Program-made: the position numbers and the translations under genes | Virus record (IMG/VR): IMGVR_UViG_3300037852_000415 | Coordinates: 1 to 64,000 of that record | From: a virus | Strand: one strand, 5' to 3' | DNA: 64,000 nucleotides | Shown: one piece after another, positions 16,594 through 24,752 of the stretch | Layout of the letters: the number at the start of each line of letters is the position of its first letter | How positions within the stretch are numbered: position 1 is the first letter of the stretch | The notes under the pieces: model-generated | The model's database searches: none | The model's input: the letters and a program-made list of their open reading frames with translations, nothing else | What the model was told of the DNA's origin: nothing

Positions 16594-17193
16594 GTGACAG
16601 CTCTCGACAACGCAATCGCATCTTTGGCGCAAGCGCAAGCTACGTGGAACACGTGGATGGGTGGAAGTCTCCCCGGCGACCTGCAGCATGGTGTAGCCGC
16701 CTACCAAGCCGCTGACGAAGCCAGCCTCGCTGCCGCCGCCTACGCCGCCAACCTAGCCCCCGGCACGCCCGCCGCCAACATGGCCCAGGGGAACGCCTTC
16801 GCGTGCAGTTCGGCGCGGCTAGCGCTCGATGCCGCGCTAAGCGCTTGGCTGAACCAATACGGGCAGGATGTCGCCTTCTGGCAGTCGGGGAACTACCGCC
16901 AGCAAGCGCAGACGATTCTCTTCGCTCTGGCGCCGGCCACGATTCAAGCGGCGCAGGCAGCGGTGCCGCCGGCAAGGTTCAATTTCAACTTGCCTAGAAG
17001 CAATTGGCAGCAGGGAAGAGTCGTGGCAACGAACCCTCGTAACAGCCGCGTCGGCGTGGGGCAGACGGCGGCTTCCACCTTCGCCCCCGGGGGCACCGCG
17101 ACGCCGCTCATCATCTTCTCTCTACTCGGCATCGCTGGGCTAGCGGCGATGGCAATCATCAGCGAGAAGTTCGCAAGCAAAAAGCAGAGGTAG
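16594..17193 (+). CDS. Membrane-anchored virion-type protein, 199 aa
   Basis: GTG start with a TTTAGGAGA ribosome site. The first 135 residues are Ala-rich helices with regular Ala/Gln spacing. A polar linker follows, then one C-terminal membrane span (LIIFSLLGIAGLAAMAII) and the tail SEKFASKKQR. This fits a protein displayed on one side of a membrane with the basic end on the other. Role unknown; context suggests virion or lysis. Confidence 0.65.
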   Translation: MTALDNAIASLAQAQATWNTWMGGSLPGDLQHGVAAYQAADEASLAAAAYAANLAPGTPAANMAQGNAFACSSARLALDAALSAWLNQYGQDVAFWQSGNYRQQAQTILFALAPATIQAAQAAVPPARFNFNLPRSNWQQGRVVATNPRNSRVGVGQTAASTFAPGGTATPLIIFSLLGIAGLAAMAIISEKFASKKQR

Positions 17194-17195
17194 CT

Positions 17196-17753
17196 ATGGG
17201 GTGGGAGGAAGGTTACGCGCCGCTCGAGGGCTGGAGTAACTTCCAGTCGCTGTATCAAGACGCCATCAACGCCGCGCCTGCGAAAGGCGCTGTCTTCGTC
17301 GAGATGGGCGTCGCTCTCGGCCGCTCCGCCTTCATGATGGCGGATATGATTGCGAAGAGTAAGAAGGACATCACCTTCTTCGCTATCGACCTCTGGGATA
17401 CGGTGCCAGCTCGCCAGTGGGCCGGTTTTGCCAACGACTTCTTCGGGCAGTTCCTCGAAGGCGCCGTCAAGCACGCTCGGGGGCTACTGAAACACGTACG
17501 CATCCTACGCCTCGACAGCGTCGCCGCCAGTAAGGCGTTCGCAGACGCAAGTATAGACTTCTGCTTCATCGACGGAGAACACTGGTACGACCCCGTAAGA
17601 CGCGACGTTCTCACTTGGCTGCCCAAAGTGAAGCCGGGGGGAGTTATAGCGGGGCACGACTACGATCAGCCCCAGTTGAAGCGCGCCGTCATCGACATCT
17701 TCGGAGAAGGCCGTGTGGAGCCGGTGGCTACGAGTTGGCGCGTTCGCGTGTAG
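17196..17753 (+). CDS. Class I SAM-dependent methyltransferase (Methyltransf_24-like)
   Basis: 185 residues with a Rossmann-type core: motif I VEMGVALGRSAF near residue 34, an acidic strand end FFAIDLWD near 68, and DFCFIDGEHWYDPV followed by KVKPGGVIAGHDYD, typical of the Methyltransf_24/CmcI group. Such enzymes methylate small molecules or sugars. Its place behind the adhesins suggests modification of surface glycans or of a virion component, but the substrate is unknown. Confidence 0.75.
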   Translation: MGWEEGYAPLEGWSNFQSLYQDAINAAPAKGAVFVEMGVALGRSAFMMADMIAKSKKDITFFAIDLWDTVPARQWAGFANDFFGQFLEGAVKHARGLLKHVRILRLDSVAASKAFADASIDFCFIDGEHWYDPVRRDVLTWLPKVKPGGVIAGHDYDQPQLKRAVIDIFGEGRVEPVATSWRVRV

Positions 17754-17928
17754 CGCGGCACTCTGCGTCGGCTGCGCTGGCTGGCAAGCGACGGCGCTCA
17801 ACACTGCGAAGACGTGGGCTAAAACTGGAAGCCTCTACAGAAGCCAGCATACGCATGTCGGCATCCGCCCCAGCTTCGATTCAGGGGTAGCTGTCGAAGT
17901 GCGCGTCACTACCGACAAGATGCCCTAG
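17713..17928 (+). CDS. Small lipoprotein, 71 aa
   Basis: GTG start with GGAGAAGG upstream, overlapping the methyltransferase by 41 bases. Signal MWSRWLRVGAFACSAALCVG ends in a lipobox LCVGC, so the mature protein begins with Cys. The 50-residue mature part is polar. A small lipoprotein after membrane proteins resembles an outer-membrane spanin subunit or an exclusion lipoprotein; neither is shown. Confidence 0.6.
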   Translation: MWSRWLRVGAFACSAALCVGCAGWQATALNTAKTWAKTGSLYRSQHTHVGIRPSFDSGVAVEVRVTTDKMP

Positions 17929-18224
17929 AGGCACGTCTGAATGACGGTGGCGAGGATGGCGCCGATGAATAGGCCAGTCACTACCAGCAACCCGAAGTTG
18001 ACATAGCTACGAATCTTCTCGGCGTGCGCCAACGTCGAGATGTCTACGTCGGTGTCGTCGCGCAGCTTCTTCGACGCGCCCCGTATAGGTACCATGCGTA
18101 CTGTCTGCTTGTTTTCCTCGGCTACCCAGAGCTCCGCGGTGCGCTTGCCGACGCGGCCGGAGCCGCCGCAGAGGGGGCAGCCCCCGCGGCACATGGGGCA
18201 ATCGACGGCGGGGCGCTTCATCAT
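17925..18224 (-). CDS. Zinc-ribbon protein with C-terminal membrane anchor
   Basis: Begins MMKRP, then two adjacent zinc knuckles (CPMCRGGCPLCGG, residues 9-21). A polar middle of about 50 residues is followed by one C-terminal span (YVNFGLLVVTGLFIGAILAT) with almost no tail after it, so the zinc part would face the cytoplasm. Its stop region meets the + strand lipoprotein stop tail to tail. A TAGACT box lies 6 bases before the ATG. Confidence 0.65.
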   Translation of the reverse strand: MMKRPAVDCPMCRGGCPLCGGSGRVGKRTAELWVAEENKQTVRMVPIRGASKKLRDDTDVDISTLAHAEKIRSYVNFGLLVVTGLFIGAILATVIQTCL

Positions 18225-18230
18225 CTTACT

Positions 18231-18239
18231 AGTCTAGCC
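18231..18239 (-). promoter_or_regulatory. Extended -10 promoter, leaderless geometry
   Basis: On the minus strand ggcTAGACT then 6 bases to the ATG at 18224. The first three bases of the box are the stop codon of the upstream gene. Confidence 0.5.
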
Positions 18240-18449
18240 GATGAAGTACTCGACGCGTACCGGACACCAGGGGAGCCTGAGAAGCCAGTACCACGCGCAA
18301 AGGCGCGCTCGCCAGAATGAGGCGCAGTAGTAAACGTCACGCCCGGCCTCGCAGGCGAGCCCGCAGGCGGCGCAGCCGACGACGACACGCCACTTGCCAG
18401 GAGGCATAAGAGCGGGGGCGGCTGCGCTACGGAATGGGTGCATATTCAT
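18234..18449 (-). CDS. Small Cys/Trp-rich protein, 71 aa
   Basis: ATG overlaps the stop of the gene at 18446. Contains CAACGLACEAG, a possible metal site, and a Trp-rich hydrophobic end. No family match. Its TAG stop overlaps the promoter box of the next gene. Confidence 0.5.
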   Translation of the reverse strand: MNMHPFRSAAAPALMPPGKWRVVVGCAACGLACEAGRDVYYCASFWRARLCAWYWLLRLPWCPVRVEYFIG

Positions 18450-18907
18450 GGGTGGTACTTGCAGGGCAGCGCCTGCGCGCAGCTGGGGCAGAGATTCGGA
18501 TGCGCCGACTGTTTGAAAAACGCCATCATCCGAGCGCCCTCATCGACAGTCGGCGTCGTCAAGACTTCGTCGCGCACCGGCGGCGCGCTTGCCGGTGGAA
18601 ACTCCACGAGCACGAATCGCTTGCGGCTCCACCTGAAGCCGCCGACGAGCACACCGTCGATAGCCGTGTGCTTGTCGCCGGGGTAGATGGCGCCTTTCAC
18701 AAGCTCCCCGTCTGGGTCGTTGCACTTCCACCAGCCGAATTCGCCGGTGACACCTTCGTGGAATCTATCTCGGGGGTAGTCGCCGCCGGCCACAGCGTCG
18801 AGCCTAAGGCAGCACATGCAGGGGGCGATGTACTTCACACTGTAGACTTGATTCGACAGTATCGCCCCGTCAGCGCTTCCCATGCCGTCTTTCACCTTGA
18901 CGAGCAT
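18446..18907 (-). CDS. Hypothetical Cys-containing protein, 153 aa
   Basis: N-terminal beta-rich domain with CMCC near residue 31 and a Trp-rich middle. The end CPSCAQALPCKYHP resembles a half zinc ribbon. It lies in the minus-strand operon, 1 base after the previous gene. No family recognised. Confidence 0.6.
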   Translation of the reverse strand: MLVKVKDGMGSADGAILSNQVYSVKYIAPCMCCLRLDAVAGGDYPRDRFHEGVTGEFGWWKCNDPDGELVKGAIYPGDKHTAIDGVLVGGFRWSRKRFVLVEFPPASAPPVRDEVLTTPTVDEGARMMAFFKQSAHPNLCPSCAQALPCKYHP

Positions 18908-18908
18908 G

Positions 18909-19220
18909 TCAATTGCTCCCCGAGGGCATCGGCGGCGTCGACGGCGGCTCGTCTAGCGTCTCGCGGAGCTCGGCTTCCCAGTCGTTGGCGCCGCGCGTGA
19001 CGCCGAGACACAGCCCCGATACTGCTGACTTGAGTGCCGCAGAGATATCTGGCTGGCACAAGACGCAGTCGGCGAGTACCGCCACGATGCCGGATACGAC
19101 GACGTCGGAGCCTAGCCCCTCAGCGCTCTGCAAGCGCTTCACGACCTCGAAGATGGTGTCGTAGACGTACTTGATGCGCGCGCCCTCTTCGGGGGTGCTC
19201 CAGCGAATGCCCTCGCTCAC
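18909..19220 (-). CDS. Hypothetical helical protein, 103 aa
   Basis: Mainly helical and acidic with three Cys spread over the middle and a Pro/Ser-rich end. ATG overlaps the previous stop. No recognised domain. Confidence 0.6.
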   Translation of the reverse strand: MSEGIRWSTPEEGARIKYVYDTIFEVVKRLQSAEGLGSDVVVSGIVAVLADCVLCQPDISAALKSAVSGLCLGVTRGANDWEAELRETLDEPPSTPPMPSGSN

Positions 19221-19471
19221 TTCTTCGGCCCTTGGTGCGGCGCCGTCTCGGGTGCTTCGTTGACAGGGGCCGCTAACAGGAGCTCTCCGAGGAGCGCCTG
19301 CACGCAGATGGCCGCCGCCTTGTAGGGCTCGGGGTTGTGCCGCAACACGTTCAAGAGCGCCGTCAAGAGCGACTCAGCGAGCTCCTTGCTCGAAGCGCCT
19401 GCCTCGTGCGCGCGTCCGCACGCATCCCAGATCTCCTTGTCGAAGTCAGTCCAGTGTTCGCGAGTAGTCAT
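19217..19471 (-). CDS. Hypothetical helical protein, 84 aa
   Basis: Starts with an ATG preceded by AGGAGAG. All-helical, acidic N-terminus and Ala/Leu-rich middle. No recognised domain. The 54 bases between it and the upstream GIY-YIG gene hold this ribosome site and no other feature. Confidence 0.6.
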   Translation of the reverse strand: MTTREHWTDFDKEIWDACGRAHEAGASSKELAESLLTALLNVLRHNPEPYKAAAICVQALLGELLLAAPVNEAPETAPHQGPKK

Positions 19472-19525
19472 CGGTGTCTCTCCTCTCGGCTGATGCGCAG
19501 ACGGTAGTTACGGCGCGCGCACTCG

Positions 19526-19882
19526 TCAAGTGACGAGCCCGTCATCGCTTGAAGTAACGAGCCCGCCGTCGCTTGTTGCAGCGAAGGCGGCAAATGCGCG
19601 TACGACTTCGGGGCAATATACGAGCCATTCCTTCCACCCCCGAGCACCGGGGGCGAGGTGGGTGTTGTAGTCCTGCCACTTACGCAGCTTGCGGAGCAGC
19701 GCCGCGTGCTCCTTGATGGTGCCGGCGAAGTATCCGACCAGCTTGAGGCGGGGTGCGCCGGGGCCCATCTGTTTTTGACGTTGCGCCACGCGCTCACGGG
19801 GGCTGCCGACGGCGCAAAACCCGATGACGGCGACGCCCCCCTCTTCGATGAGCCTCGCGAGGTATATAGCGCCCGTGCTCAT
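19526..19882 (-). CDS. GIY-YIG-like protein (Mug113/T5orf172 type), 118 aa
   Basis: The core VAVIGFCAVGSPRERVAQRQK followed by KLVGYFAGTIKEHAALLRKL matches the Mug113/T5orf172 branch of the GIY-YIG nuclease superfamily, where a G.v..P..R...l segment precedes a conserved Glu. The usual opening Tyr pair is replaced (GAIYLARL), so activity is uncertain. The C-terminus holds two near-repeats of SxDGLVT. It lies next to a second member of the same superfamily. Confidence 0.5.
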   Translation of the reverse strand: MSTGAIYLARLIEEGGVAVIGFCAVGSPRERVAQRQKQMGPGAPRLKLVGYFAGTIKEHAALLRKLRKWQDYNTHLAPGARGWKEWLVYCPEVVRAFAAFAATSDGGLVTSSDDGLVT

Positions 19883-20274
19883 CGGTGTTGCCTAGCATCG
19901 TGACCTACGGCCCCGCATTGCTGACAGGTACGAACCGCTACCTCGCGTACGGGCACGCCACTCGCTTTTTTAGCTATGCGCCGCAGAGACGCGTTCTCGA
20001 TCCATGGTATCGCTTCTTTTCGGTACCACTCACCTCGGATGCGGAATCGATGTAGCGCGTTATGTAGCCTAGCTTCGTCCTTAGCCGTACCGTCGACCTC
20101 GCCCAAAAACTCCAGTACGTGCGGTGTGCCCACCTGCAGTAGCGAACGTCTAGTGCGGCTCTCCAGGGACGTCCAACCGATCTTTATGGCGCCACACCCG
20201 CACCCGCACCGCATAATGTATACGCAACCGCGTTCATCTACGCCTGTGTCTACACTCCAGTAATTAGTGCCCAT
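19879..20274 (-). CDS. GIY-YIG-like nuclease (Mug113/T5orf172 type), 131 aa
   Basis: GCVYIMRCGCGCGAIKIGWT gives the opening strand and the K-I-G-W-T motif, then RTRRSLLQVGTPHVLEFLGE and the Glu/His helix DEARLHNALHRFRIRGEWY, all typical of Mug113/T5orf172 proteins. The end TCQQCGAVGHDARQHR looks like a zinc knuckle. Expected to cut or bind DNA. Start set at the ATG after GGTAGG; a TTG four codons upstream is also open. Confidence 0.75.
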   Translation of the reverse strand: MGTNYWSVDTGVDERGCVYIMRCGCGCGAIKIGWTSLESRTRRSLLQVGTPHVLEFLGEVDGTAKDEARLHNALHRFRIRGEWYRKEAIPWIENASLRRIAKKASGVPVREVAVRTCQQCGAVGHDARQHR

Positions 20275-20328
20275 TAGACCTACCAACCCTAACCTTTGTA
20301 GTAAGTTGAAACCTCTAGCCGATATATC

Positions 20329-21774
20329 CTAGGTCGTATCTTCACCGTCGTCATCTGTGGCCTGGAGTTTACGAGTCTGGACTTTTGTTGAGGATGGTCG
20401 GCCGGAAGTGCCTTTTTCAGGCAGTTTTATCACCTGAGCTGCTTTGCCCCCCTCGGGGGCCGGCTTGGGTGGTCGAACGTACTCGTACCCGGCGTGCTCG
20501 CTCCCGATGTACACGCGGCGCCGTTCCCAGCCTAGTTTCCGCAGAATCGCGCTCACCCTCATGTGTTCGGCGCGCGTGATGCGGCTCGTATCGATCCCCA
20601 GGGGGCCGGTGAGGATGTCCTCCATTCGTACGCTTCTGCCGGGCGGCGAGAAGTGGTGTTCCTCCCCGAAGCGCTCCACGTCGAGCCCGAGCTTGAGGTA
20701 CCTCCCGATGAGAGGCTCCCAGGGGTCCAACTGGCGGCGCGCCTCCTGCTCCTTCTCGAATTCCGCGATGAGCGCCTTGTCGATAAGGTGCCACCGTTCC
20801 TTCTTCTTGTATCGTGCAACGGCTTCAGCCCAGAGCTGCTCCCTCTCCGCTTTCAGCGCTTTGATGTCGACGCGCGACACCTTGATAGGCCAGAAGCGCC
20901 GCCCCCCGGTGTCGTCCTTCAAGTACTCGTCGGCGTTCGTCGTCGCGGCAAACGCGCACCGCCGGGGGAAGTTTTCAGTAACTCTTCCGTAGCTCTTTCG
21001 GTACGTATCCTTCTGTGCGGTGATGTACGCCTTCGCTCTCGACAAGTCGCTTCGATTGAGGCTGTCCAACTCGGCGAGCTCGATGATCCACTTGCCGCGC
21101 AGAAGCTGAAAGCTGTCTTTGTTGCCGAGCTCGATGGATGTTTCGAGAAACCACTCCTCATCGGGGCAGAGCATACGCAGGAGGGTTGACTTACCAACGC
21201 CCTGAAGCCCCTCGAAGATGGGGACGGTGTCGACTTTGCACCCCGGCTCGTAGACGCGCGCCACGGCGGCGATGAGGAACTTCGCGCTGATGGCGCGGTT
21301 GACGGCGTTGTCGGTGGCGCCTGCAATGCGCACAAGCCAATCGTCAACTCTTCGCTTGTTATCCCAGCGAAGCTTCTCGAGCCACTCTTGGATGGGGTGG
21401 AAGCTGTTTTTCTTAGCGACGACAGATACCACCTCCTGCACCGTGCCGGGGGTGACACTGAGCGCGAAGGTACTGCGCGCGAGCCAGTTCGCGAGGCGCA
21501 CCGCATCGTCGTCACCCCACGGGGTGCCGAGTTGCTTACCTATGCGGTCTTCCGCGCACCACTGCGGCTCTTTGCGGAACATCACGCACCCCGCAAACTC
21601 GTCGAACGCGAGCACCCCCTTCCATGCCTCCTGGTGGCAGAGGATGATGCCTACATTGGCGCCGCAGCTTTTAGGGTACTCTCCGCTCTTCGCCTGCACC
21701 ATGACGAGAAGGTTCTGCCACCTGCCCGAAGGCTCTCTCGTGGGAGCCTTGGGCGTCTTGCCCGTCTTCGCCAT
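20329..21774 (-). CDS. Virulence-associated E (VirE)-type primase-helicase ATPase
   Basis: About 481 residues. A P-loop FEGLQGVGKSTLLRML lies near residue 190, followed by KWIIELAELDSLNRSD, FPRRCAFAATTNADEYL and DDTGGRRFWPI, the signature of PF05272 (VirE, related to the D5/VapE helicase group). The N-terminal 150 residues lack a clear primase active site, and the last 120 residues are a basic winged-helix-like region plus a disordered tail. Probably the replicative helicase or initiation ATPase of the element. Start set at the ATG after AGGTGG. Confidence 0.88.
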   Translation of the reverse strand: MAKTGKTPKAPTREPSGRWQNLLVMVQAKSGEYPKSCGANVGIILCHQEAWKGVLAFDEFAGCVMFRKEPQWCAEDRIGKQLGTPWGDDDAVRLANWLARSTFALSVTPGTVQEVVSVVAKKNSFHPIQEWLEKLRWDNKRRVDDWLVRIAGATDNAVNRAISAKFLIAAVARVYEPGCKVDTVPIFEGLQGVGKSTLLRMLCPDEEWFLETSIELGNKDSFQLLRGKWIIELAELDSLNRSDLSRAKAYITAQKDTYRKSYGRVTENFPRRCAFAATTNADEYLKDDTGGRRFWPIKVSRVDIKALKAEREQLWAEAVARYKKKERWHLIDKALIAEFEKEQEARRQLDPWEPLIGRYLKLGLDVERFGEEHHFSPPGRSVRMEDILTGPLGIDTSRITRAEHMRVSAILRKLGWERRRVYIGSEHAGYEYVRPPKPAPEGGKAAQVIKLPEKGTSGRPSSTKVQTRKLQATDDDGEDTT

Positions 21775-21882
21775 CTGCACCACCTGCGAGTCGCGGAGTC
21801 TTGACGCGACCGTGAGTGAGATGTATACGTCTTTGGTGCAGGAGCCGCAAGGCTCGACAGCAGGTGGAAAGGGGAATCGGTT

Positions 21883-22122
21883 ATGGCAGACGACATCAAG
21901 GTGGACGTCAGGACGAGTACGTCTTCAGCGAACTACAGAACGGTGCGCGTCACGAGCGACCACCGCACTATTGCGGTCACGAGCTACAACGGCGCTCTGC
22001 CGTACGTAACGCAGGAATCGCTGATGCTATCGATGGCAGACATTAGAAACTGGCCGGCTATCAGGGCCCTCGTCGACCGCGCGTTCGCCGAGTGGGAGAT
22101 TGCCTTCGCGGGGAAGCCGTGA
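21883..22122 (+). CDS. Hypothetical protein, 79 aa
   Basis: First gene of a + strand operon, divergent from the VirE gene. ATG with GGAAAGGGG upstream. The gap of about 110 bases before it holds a GAGCC-GCAA-GGCTC tetraloop hairpin and a TATACG box. Beta-rich N-terminal half, helical C-terminal half. No family match. Confidence 0.65.
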   Translation: MADDIKVDVRTSTSSANYRTVRVTSDHRTIAVTSYNGALPYVTQESLMLSMADIRNWPAIRALVDRAFAEWEIAFAGKP

Positions 22123-22301
22123 CTCGTGATCGCAAAGGTAGGCCGAGCCGCAAGGTTGTCGGCGACAACATCATCTACGTGCGCTTTGGCGAGCACGACG
22201 TAGAAGTGCGCGCTGGCTACGGCGAGAGCGTGCGTGTGCAAAACGCGATCGCACGCTGGCTCGACCAGCCTGTTTTTATCGAGAGGAAGCAGCGCGCGTG
22301 A
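22119..22301 (+). CDS. Hypothetical basic protein, 60 aa
   Basis: GTG overlapping the previous TGA. Short, basic at both ends with a beta-hairpin-like middle (NIIYVRFGEHDVEVRAGYG). No family match. Confidence 0.6.
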   Translation: MTRDRKGRPSRKVVGDNIIYVRFGEHDVEVRAGYGESVRVQNAIARWLDQPVFIERKQRA

Positions 22302-22429
22302 TTCACTGGCTGCCTAAGGAGGCGCTCGATAGGGTGGTGCGCGAGCACCCACTGTTCGTAATCTGCATCCTTATCGCCGGGCTCTCGCTCGTGTCGTTTG
22401 CTGGCTGGATTCTCTGGAGCACGCCATGA
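22298..22429 (+). CDS. 43-aa single-span membrane protein
   Basis: GTG overlapping the previous TGA; ATGA overlap with the next gene. The N-terminal half is amphipathic (PKEALDRVVREHP), followed by one span (FVICILIAGLSLVSFAGWIL) and the end WSTP. The two coupled junctions make it a credible gene despite its size. Confidence 0.6.
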   Translation: MIHWLPKEALDRVVREHPLFVICILIAGLSLVSFAGWILWSTP

Positions 22430-22704
22430 AAGCGCTCTTGGTGCTTTCGTTGTTGCTACTTACATGTTGTGCGCAGACGGCGCGCGGCATCGTCGTCAGA
22501 GATGAGCAAGTCACTCGCTGCGACGGCTACGGACGTGAGGCGAACGCGTGCTGGTCTGGGCTCGTATGGGTGGGGCATGAAGTCGAGACCTGCGACTTGC
22601 GGCTGCCTCTTGCTGGCGCGCCTCGGTGGGAGAACTGCCGCGTTACTAGAACCGATAGGTGGGGCTTCACGACGACGCAATATGAAGACGGAGAGATAAG
22701 ATGA
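22426..22704 (+). CDS. Small Cys-containing lipoprotein, 92 aa
   Basis: MKALLVLSLLLLTCCAQ is a lipoprotein signal with the lipobox LLTC near residue 14. The mature part has three to four Cys and several Trp and looks like a small beta domain. Envelope location expected, function unknown. Confidence 0.65.
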   Translation: MKALLVLSLLLLTCCAQTARGIVVRDEQVTRCDGYGREANACWSGLVWVGHEVETCDLRLPLAGAPRWENCRVTRTDRWGFTTTQYEDGEIR

Positions 22705-23093
22705 CGGATGACGACATCAGGGCGCAGGCGCAGGCGGTGCGGGCACAACACCCTCGCGCCGCGGCTGCTATCGTGGAGCTCCTGCGTCAACGCGATGAGG
22801 CAAAAGAGATGCTGCGGCGAGAGACGGGCACGCTCGAGAAGATGGCTGAAGAGCATGTTGACGCGATGGCCGCACTAGAGATGAAAGTCGCGGGGGCGAC
22901 CGCGCCAGTCGACGCCTTGCGCGCGAAGCTGGCAGATGTCACACGCGTCGGTTCACTGCTCGCGAACGCCGCCTTCAACCTGAGTCAGAACGAAGAGCTC
23001 GCGGCGGAGATTACGGACCTACTGCGCAACCTGTCGAGAGAGTGGGATAGAGCCTTCGCGCGGGCCGCGGTCGCTATTGAGGCGAAGCCGTGA
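22701..23093 (+). CDS. Helical coiled-coil protein, 130 aa
   Basis: Almost entirely helical, Ala/Glu/Arg-rich, with heptad-like spacing from residue 10 to 90. No signal or known family. Coupled by ATGA to the lipoprotein and by GTGA to the next gene. Confidence 0.6.
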   Translation: MTDDDIRAQAQAVRAQHPRAAAAIVELLRQRDEAKEMLRRETGTLEKMAEEHVDAMAALEMKVAGATAPVDALRAKLADVTRVGSLLANAAFNLSQNEELAAEITDLLRNLSREWDRAFARAAVAIEAKP

Positions 23094-23224
23094 AGACGTG
23101 GCTCACCGAGGTATGGCGTCTACTCGAGGTTCTCGCCGGTGTCACGTTCGCCGTCACCGCGTTTCTCTTCTTCGTGTCCGTCATCTTCGCTATCTGGGAA
23201 CACCGCGAGCGAGACAAGCGATGA
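23090..23224 (+). CDS. 44-aa single-span membrane protein
   Basis: GTG overlaps the previous TGA and the next ATG overlaps its stop. One long span (VLAGVTFAVTAFLFFVSVIF) followed by AIWEHRERDKR, so again a membrane segment with a charged, mostly basic tail. Confidence 0.6.
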   Translation: MKTWLTEVWRLLEVLAGVTFAVTAFLFFVSVIFAIWEHRERDKR

Positions 23225-24357
23225 GCGCCGACGTCGACAACCTCGACATGGTCGAAGTCAGGCCCACTATGTCGAAGACGGATGCGCTCTTAGCGTGTGC
23301 TTGGAGATGGGGCCGAAAAGCCCCCAGAGACCCCGGGGGCGAGCCTGCACGCTTCGGCACCGCCTGCCACGAGGTCTACGCCGCCATCGCGAGTAGTTCG
23401 CTCGACGGCAAAGAGCTTCGCGCCGCGTGCGTAGCGGCAGCGGATAGGCAGAAGGTGGATTGGAAAGAGGTGTACGGCCTCGTCACCGCCAGCTGGCCCG
23501 CATTCGAGAAGTGGATGTCTAGAGGCAATCCGTGGAAGAAGGACTTCCTCGACGCCGGCATGCTGAAGCTCGAGTACAGCGTCGCCTACGACGTCTTGAA
23601 GGGCAAGGCGAGGGAGTGCGAATCGCCCGATGAGGCAACGCACGAGTACCGCGATTGCGACTTCAACGAGCTCCCCGGCACCGCCGATATCGTCATGTGG
23701 CGCCGCAACGAATACCTCGTCGTGCTCGACTACAAGACCGGCGCCGACGTGCCGGAACCCTCGCAGTCGGGGCAGATGAAGAGCCTCGCTTTGGCGCTGA
23801 GCCTCATGTACAAGGCGCCCCTCGTCATCGTCGGCTTGATGCACGCGCCCCGAAGCGCTGGCGGGCTCCCATCAGTATATGCCGACACCCTCACCGAGAA
23901 AGACTTGAGGGCGCACCGCGCGGCGCTCAAGGATGCGTGGCTCCGACGCGGCACCTCGATGACGCCGGGGCAGTATTGTCAGTATTGCCCCTGCCTTACG
24001 ACGTGCCCCACGCAAAGCAGCATGCTCGTTGAGTTGAAACGCGGAAGTCAGGGATTGGCGCTTACCCCCGAGCGTGTCGGCGCCATCCACATGGCGCTCG
24101 CGCAGTACGACGCTCTGAAGGAGCAGCTACAAGCGCAGCTGAAAAGCTGGGTAGTGAAGAACGGCCCCGCGCCTCGCCCCGACGGCAAGCTCCTCGACAT
24201 CGTCGAGCGGCAGTACGAGACGCTCTCAAAAAGCTCCGTGACTAAGGCGCTAGGCGAAGTCGAAGGCGCGAAGGAACTAGAGCGCCTACGCAAAAAAGGG
24301 TGCCTCGTCACCAGCACGCGCGAGGAGCTGCGTGCCGAAGCGGAGAAGATGCGGTAA
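23221..24357 (+). CDS. Cas4/RecB-type PD-(D/E)XK nuclease
   Basis: 378 residues. The nuclease core is visible as GTACHEVYAAI (motif with His near residue 44), GTADIVMW near 153 and VVLDYKTG near 170, followed by Q in GQMKSLALAL. C-terminal CQYCPCLTTCPT near 253-264 supplies Cys of an iron-sulfur cluster as in Cas4/AddB proteins. Such phage enzymes process DNA ends for recombination. Start at the ATG overlapping the previous stop; an in-frame extension upstream overlaps the membrane gene and is rejected. Confidence 0.85.
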   Translation: MSADVDNLDMVEVRPTMSKTDALLACAWRWGRKAPRDPGGEPARFGTACHEVYAAIASSSLDGKELRAACVAAADRQKVDWKEVYGLVTASWPAFEKWMSRGNPWKKDFLDAGMLKLEYSVAYDVLKGKARECESPDEATHEYRDCDFNELPGTADIVMWRRNEYLVVLDYKTGADVPEPSQSGQMKSLALALSLMYKAPLVIVGLMHAPRSAGGLPSVYADTLTEKDLRAHRAALKDAWLRRGTSMTPGQYCQYCPCLTTCPTQSSMLVELKRGSQGLALTPERVGAIHMALAQYDALKEQLQAQLKSWVVKNGPAPRPDGKLLDIVERQYETLSKSSVTKALGEVEGAKELERLRKKGCLVTSTREELRAEAEKMR

Positions 24358-24360
24358 GGT
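24351..24360 (+). promoter_or_regulatory. -10 promoter, leaderless geometry, overlaps stop codon
   Basis: gcggTAAGGT, whose TAA is the nuclease stop codon, then 6 bases to the ATG at 24367. Confidence 0.45.
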
Positions 24361-24366
24361 ACAGCT

Positions 24367-24705
24367 ATGAGGTGCCTCGCAGTCGCGCTGTTTCTCGTGG
24401 GCTGCGGCGCGTCGTACGAACTGCCAACTACCGATGCCGGCGCCGTCGCGGGGGCTGAGGCCGCCCCGTGGGCGACGGGTGACGCTGCATCGAAGCCGCC
24501 CCCGAACTACGGCGGTGGCGCTAACGAGAGAACCGCGTGCGGCTCCCAGGGATGCCCCCCACTGGCGCCGCACCAGGGTGTGCTCTCCCCGACAGACCCC
24601 GGTGACGAAGATAGCGCTGAAGGCGCGTACCCGTGCAGCCAGGACATGTACCAGCCGAATTGCGGATGGTCTCCTCCGCAGACCGTCCCAACTGAGTCTA
24701 AGTAG
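24367..24705 (+). CDS. Small Pro/Gly-rich lipoprotein, 112 aa
   Basis: MRCLAVALFLVGCG is a very short lipoprotein signal with lipobox LVGC. The mature part is disordered, rich in Ala, Pro, Gly and acidic residues, with four Cys (ACGSQGCPP, PCSQDM, NCGW). Probably surface-exposed in the envelope of the infected cell. No family. Confidence 0.6.
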   Translation: MRCLAVALFLVGCGASYELPTTDAGAVAGAEAAPWATGDAASKPPPNYGGGANERTACGSQGCPPLAPHQGVLSPTDPGDEDSAEGAYPCSQDMYQPNCGWSPPQTVPTESK

Positions 24706-24752
24706 TCGTCGGCGGTTGCGGCCATAATGGCTGAGGCTTAGCTTGCATCGTA

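Noticed and set aside
17713-17928. Firm spanin call for the lipoprotein
   Set aside because: No inner-membrane partner can be paired with it by sequence; kept as a lipoprotein only.
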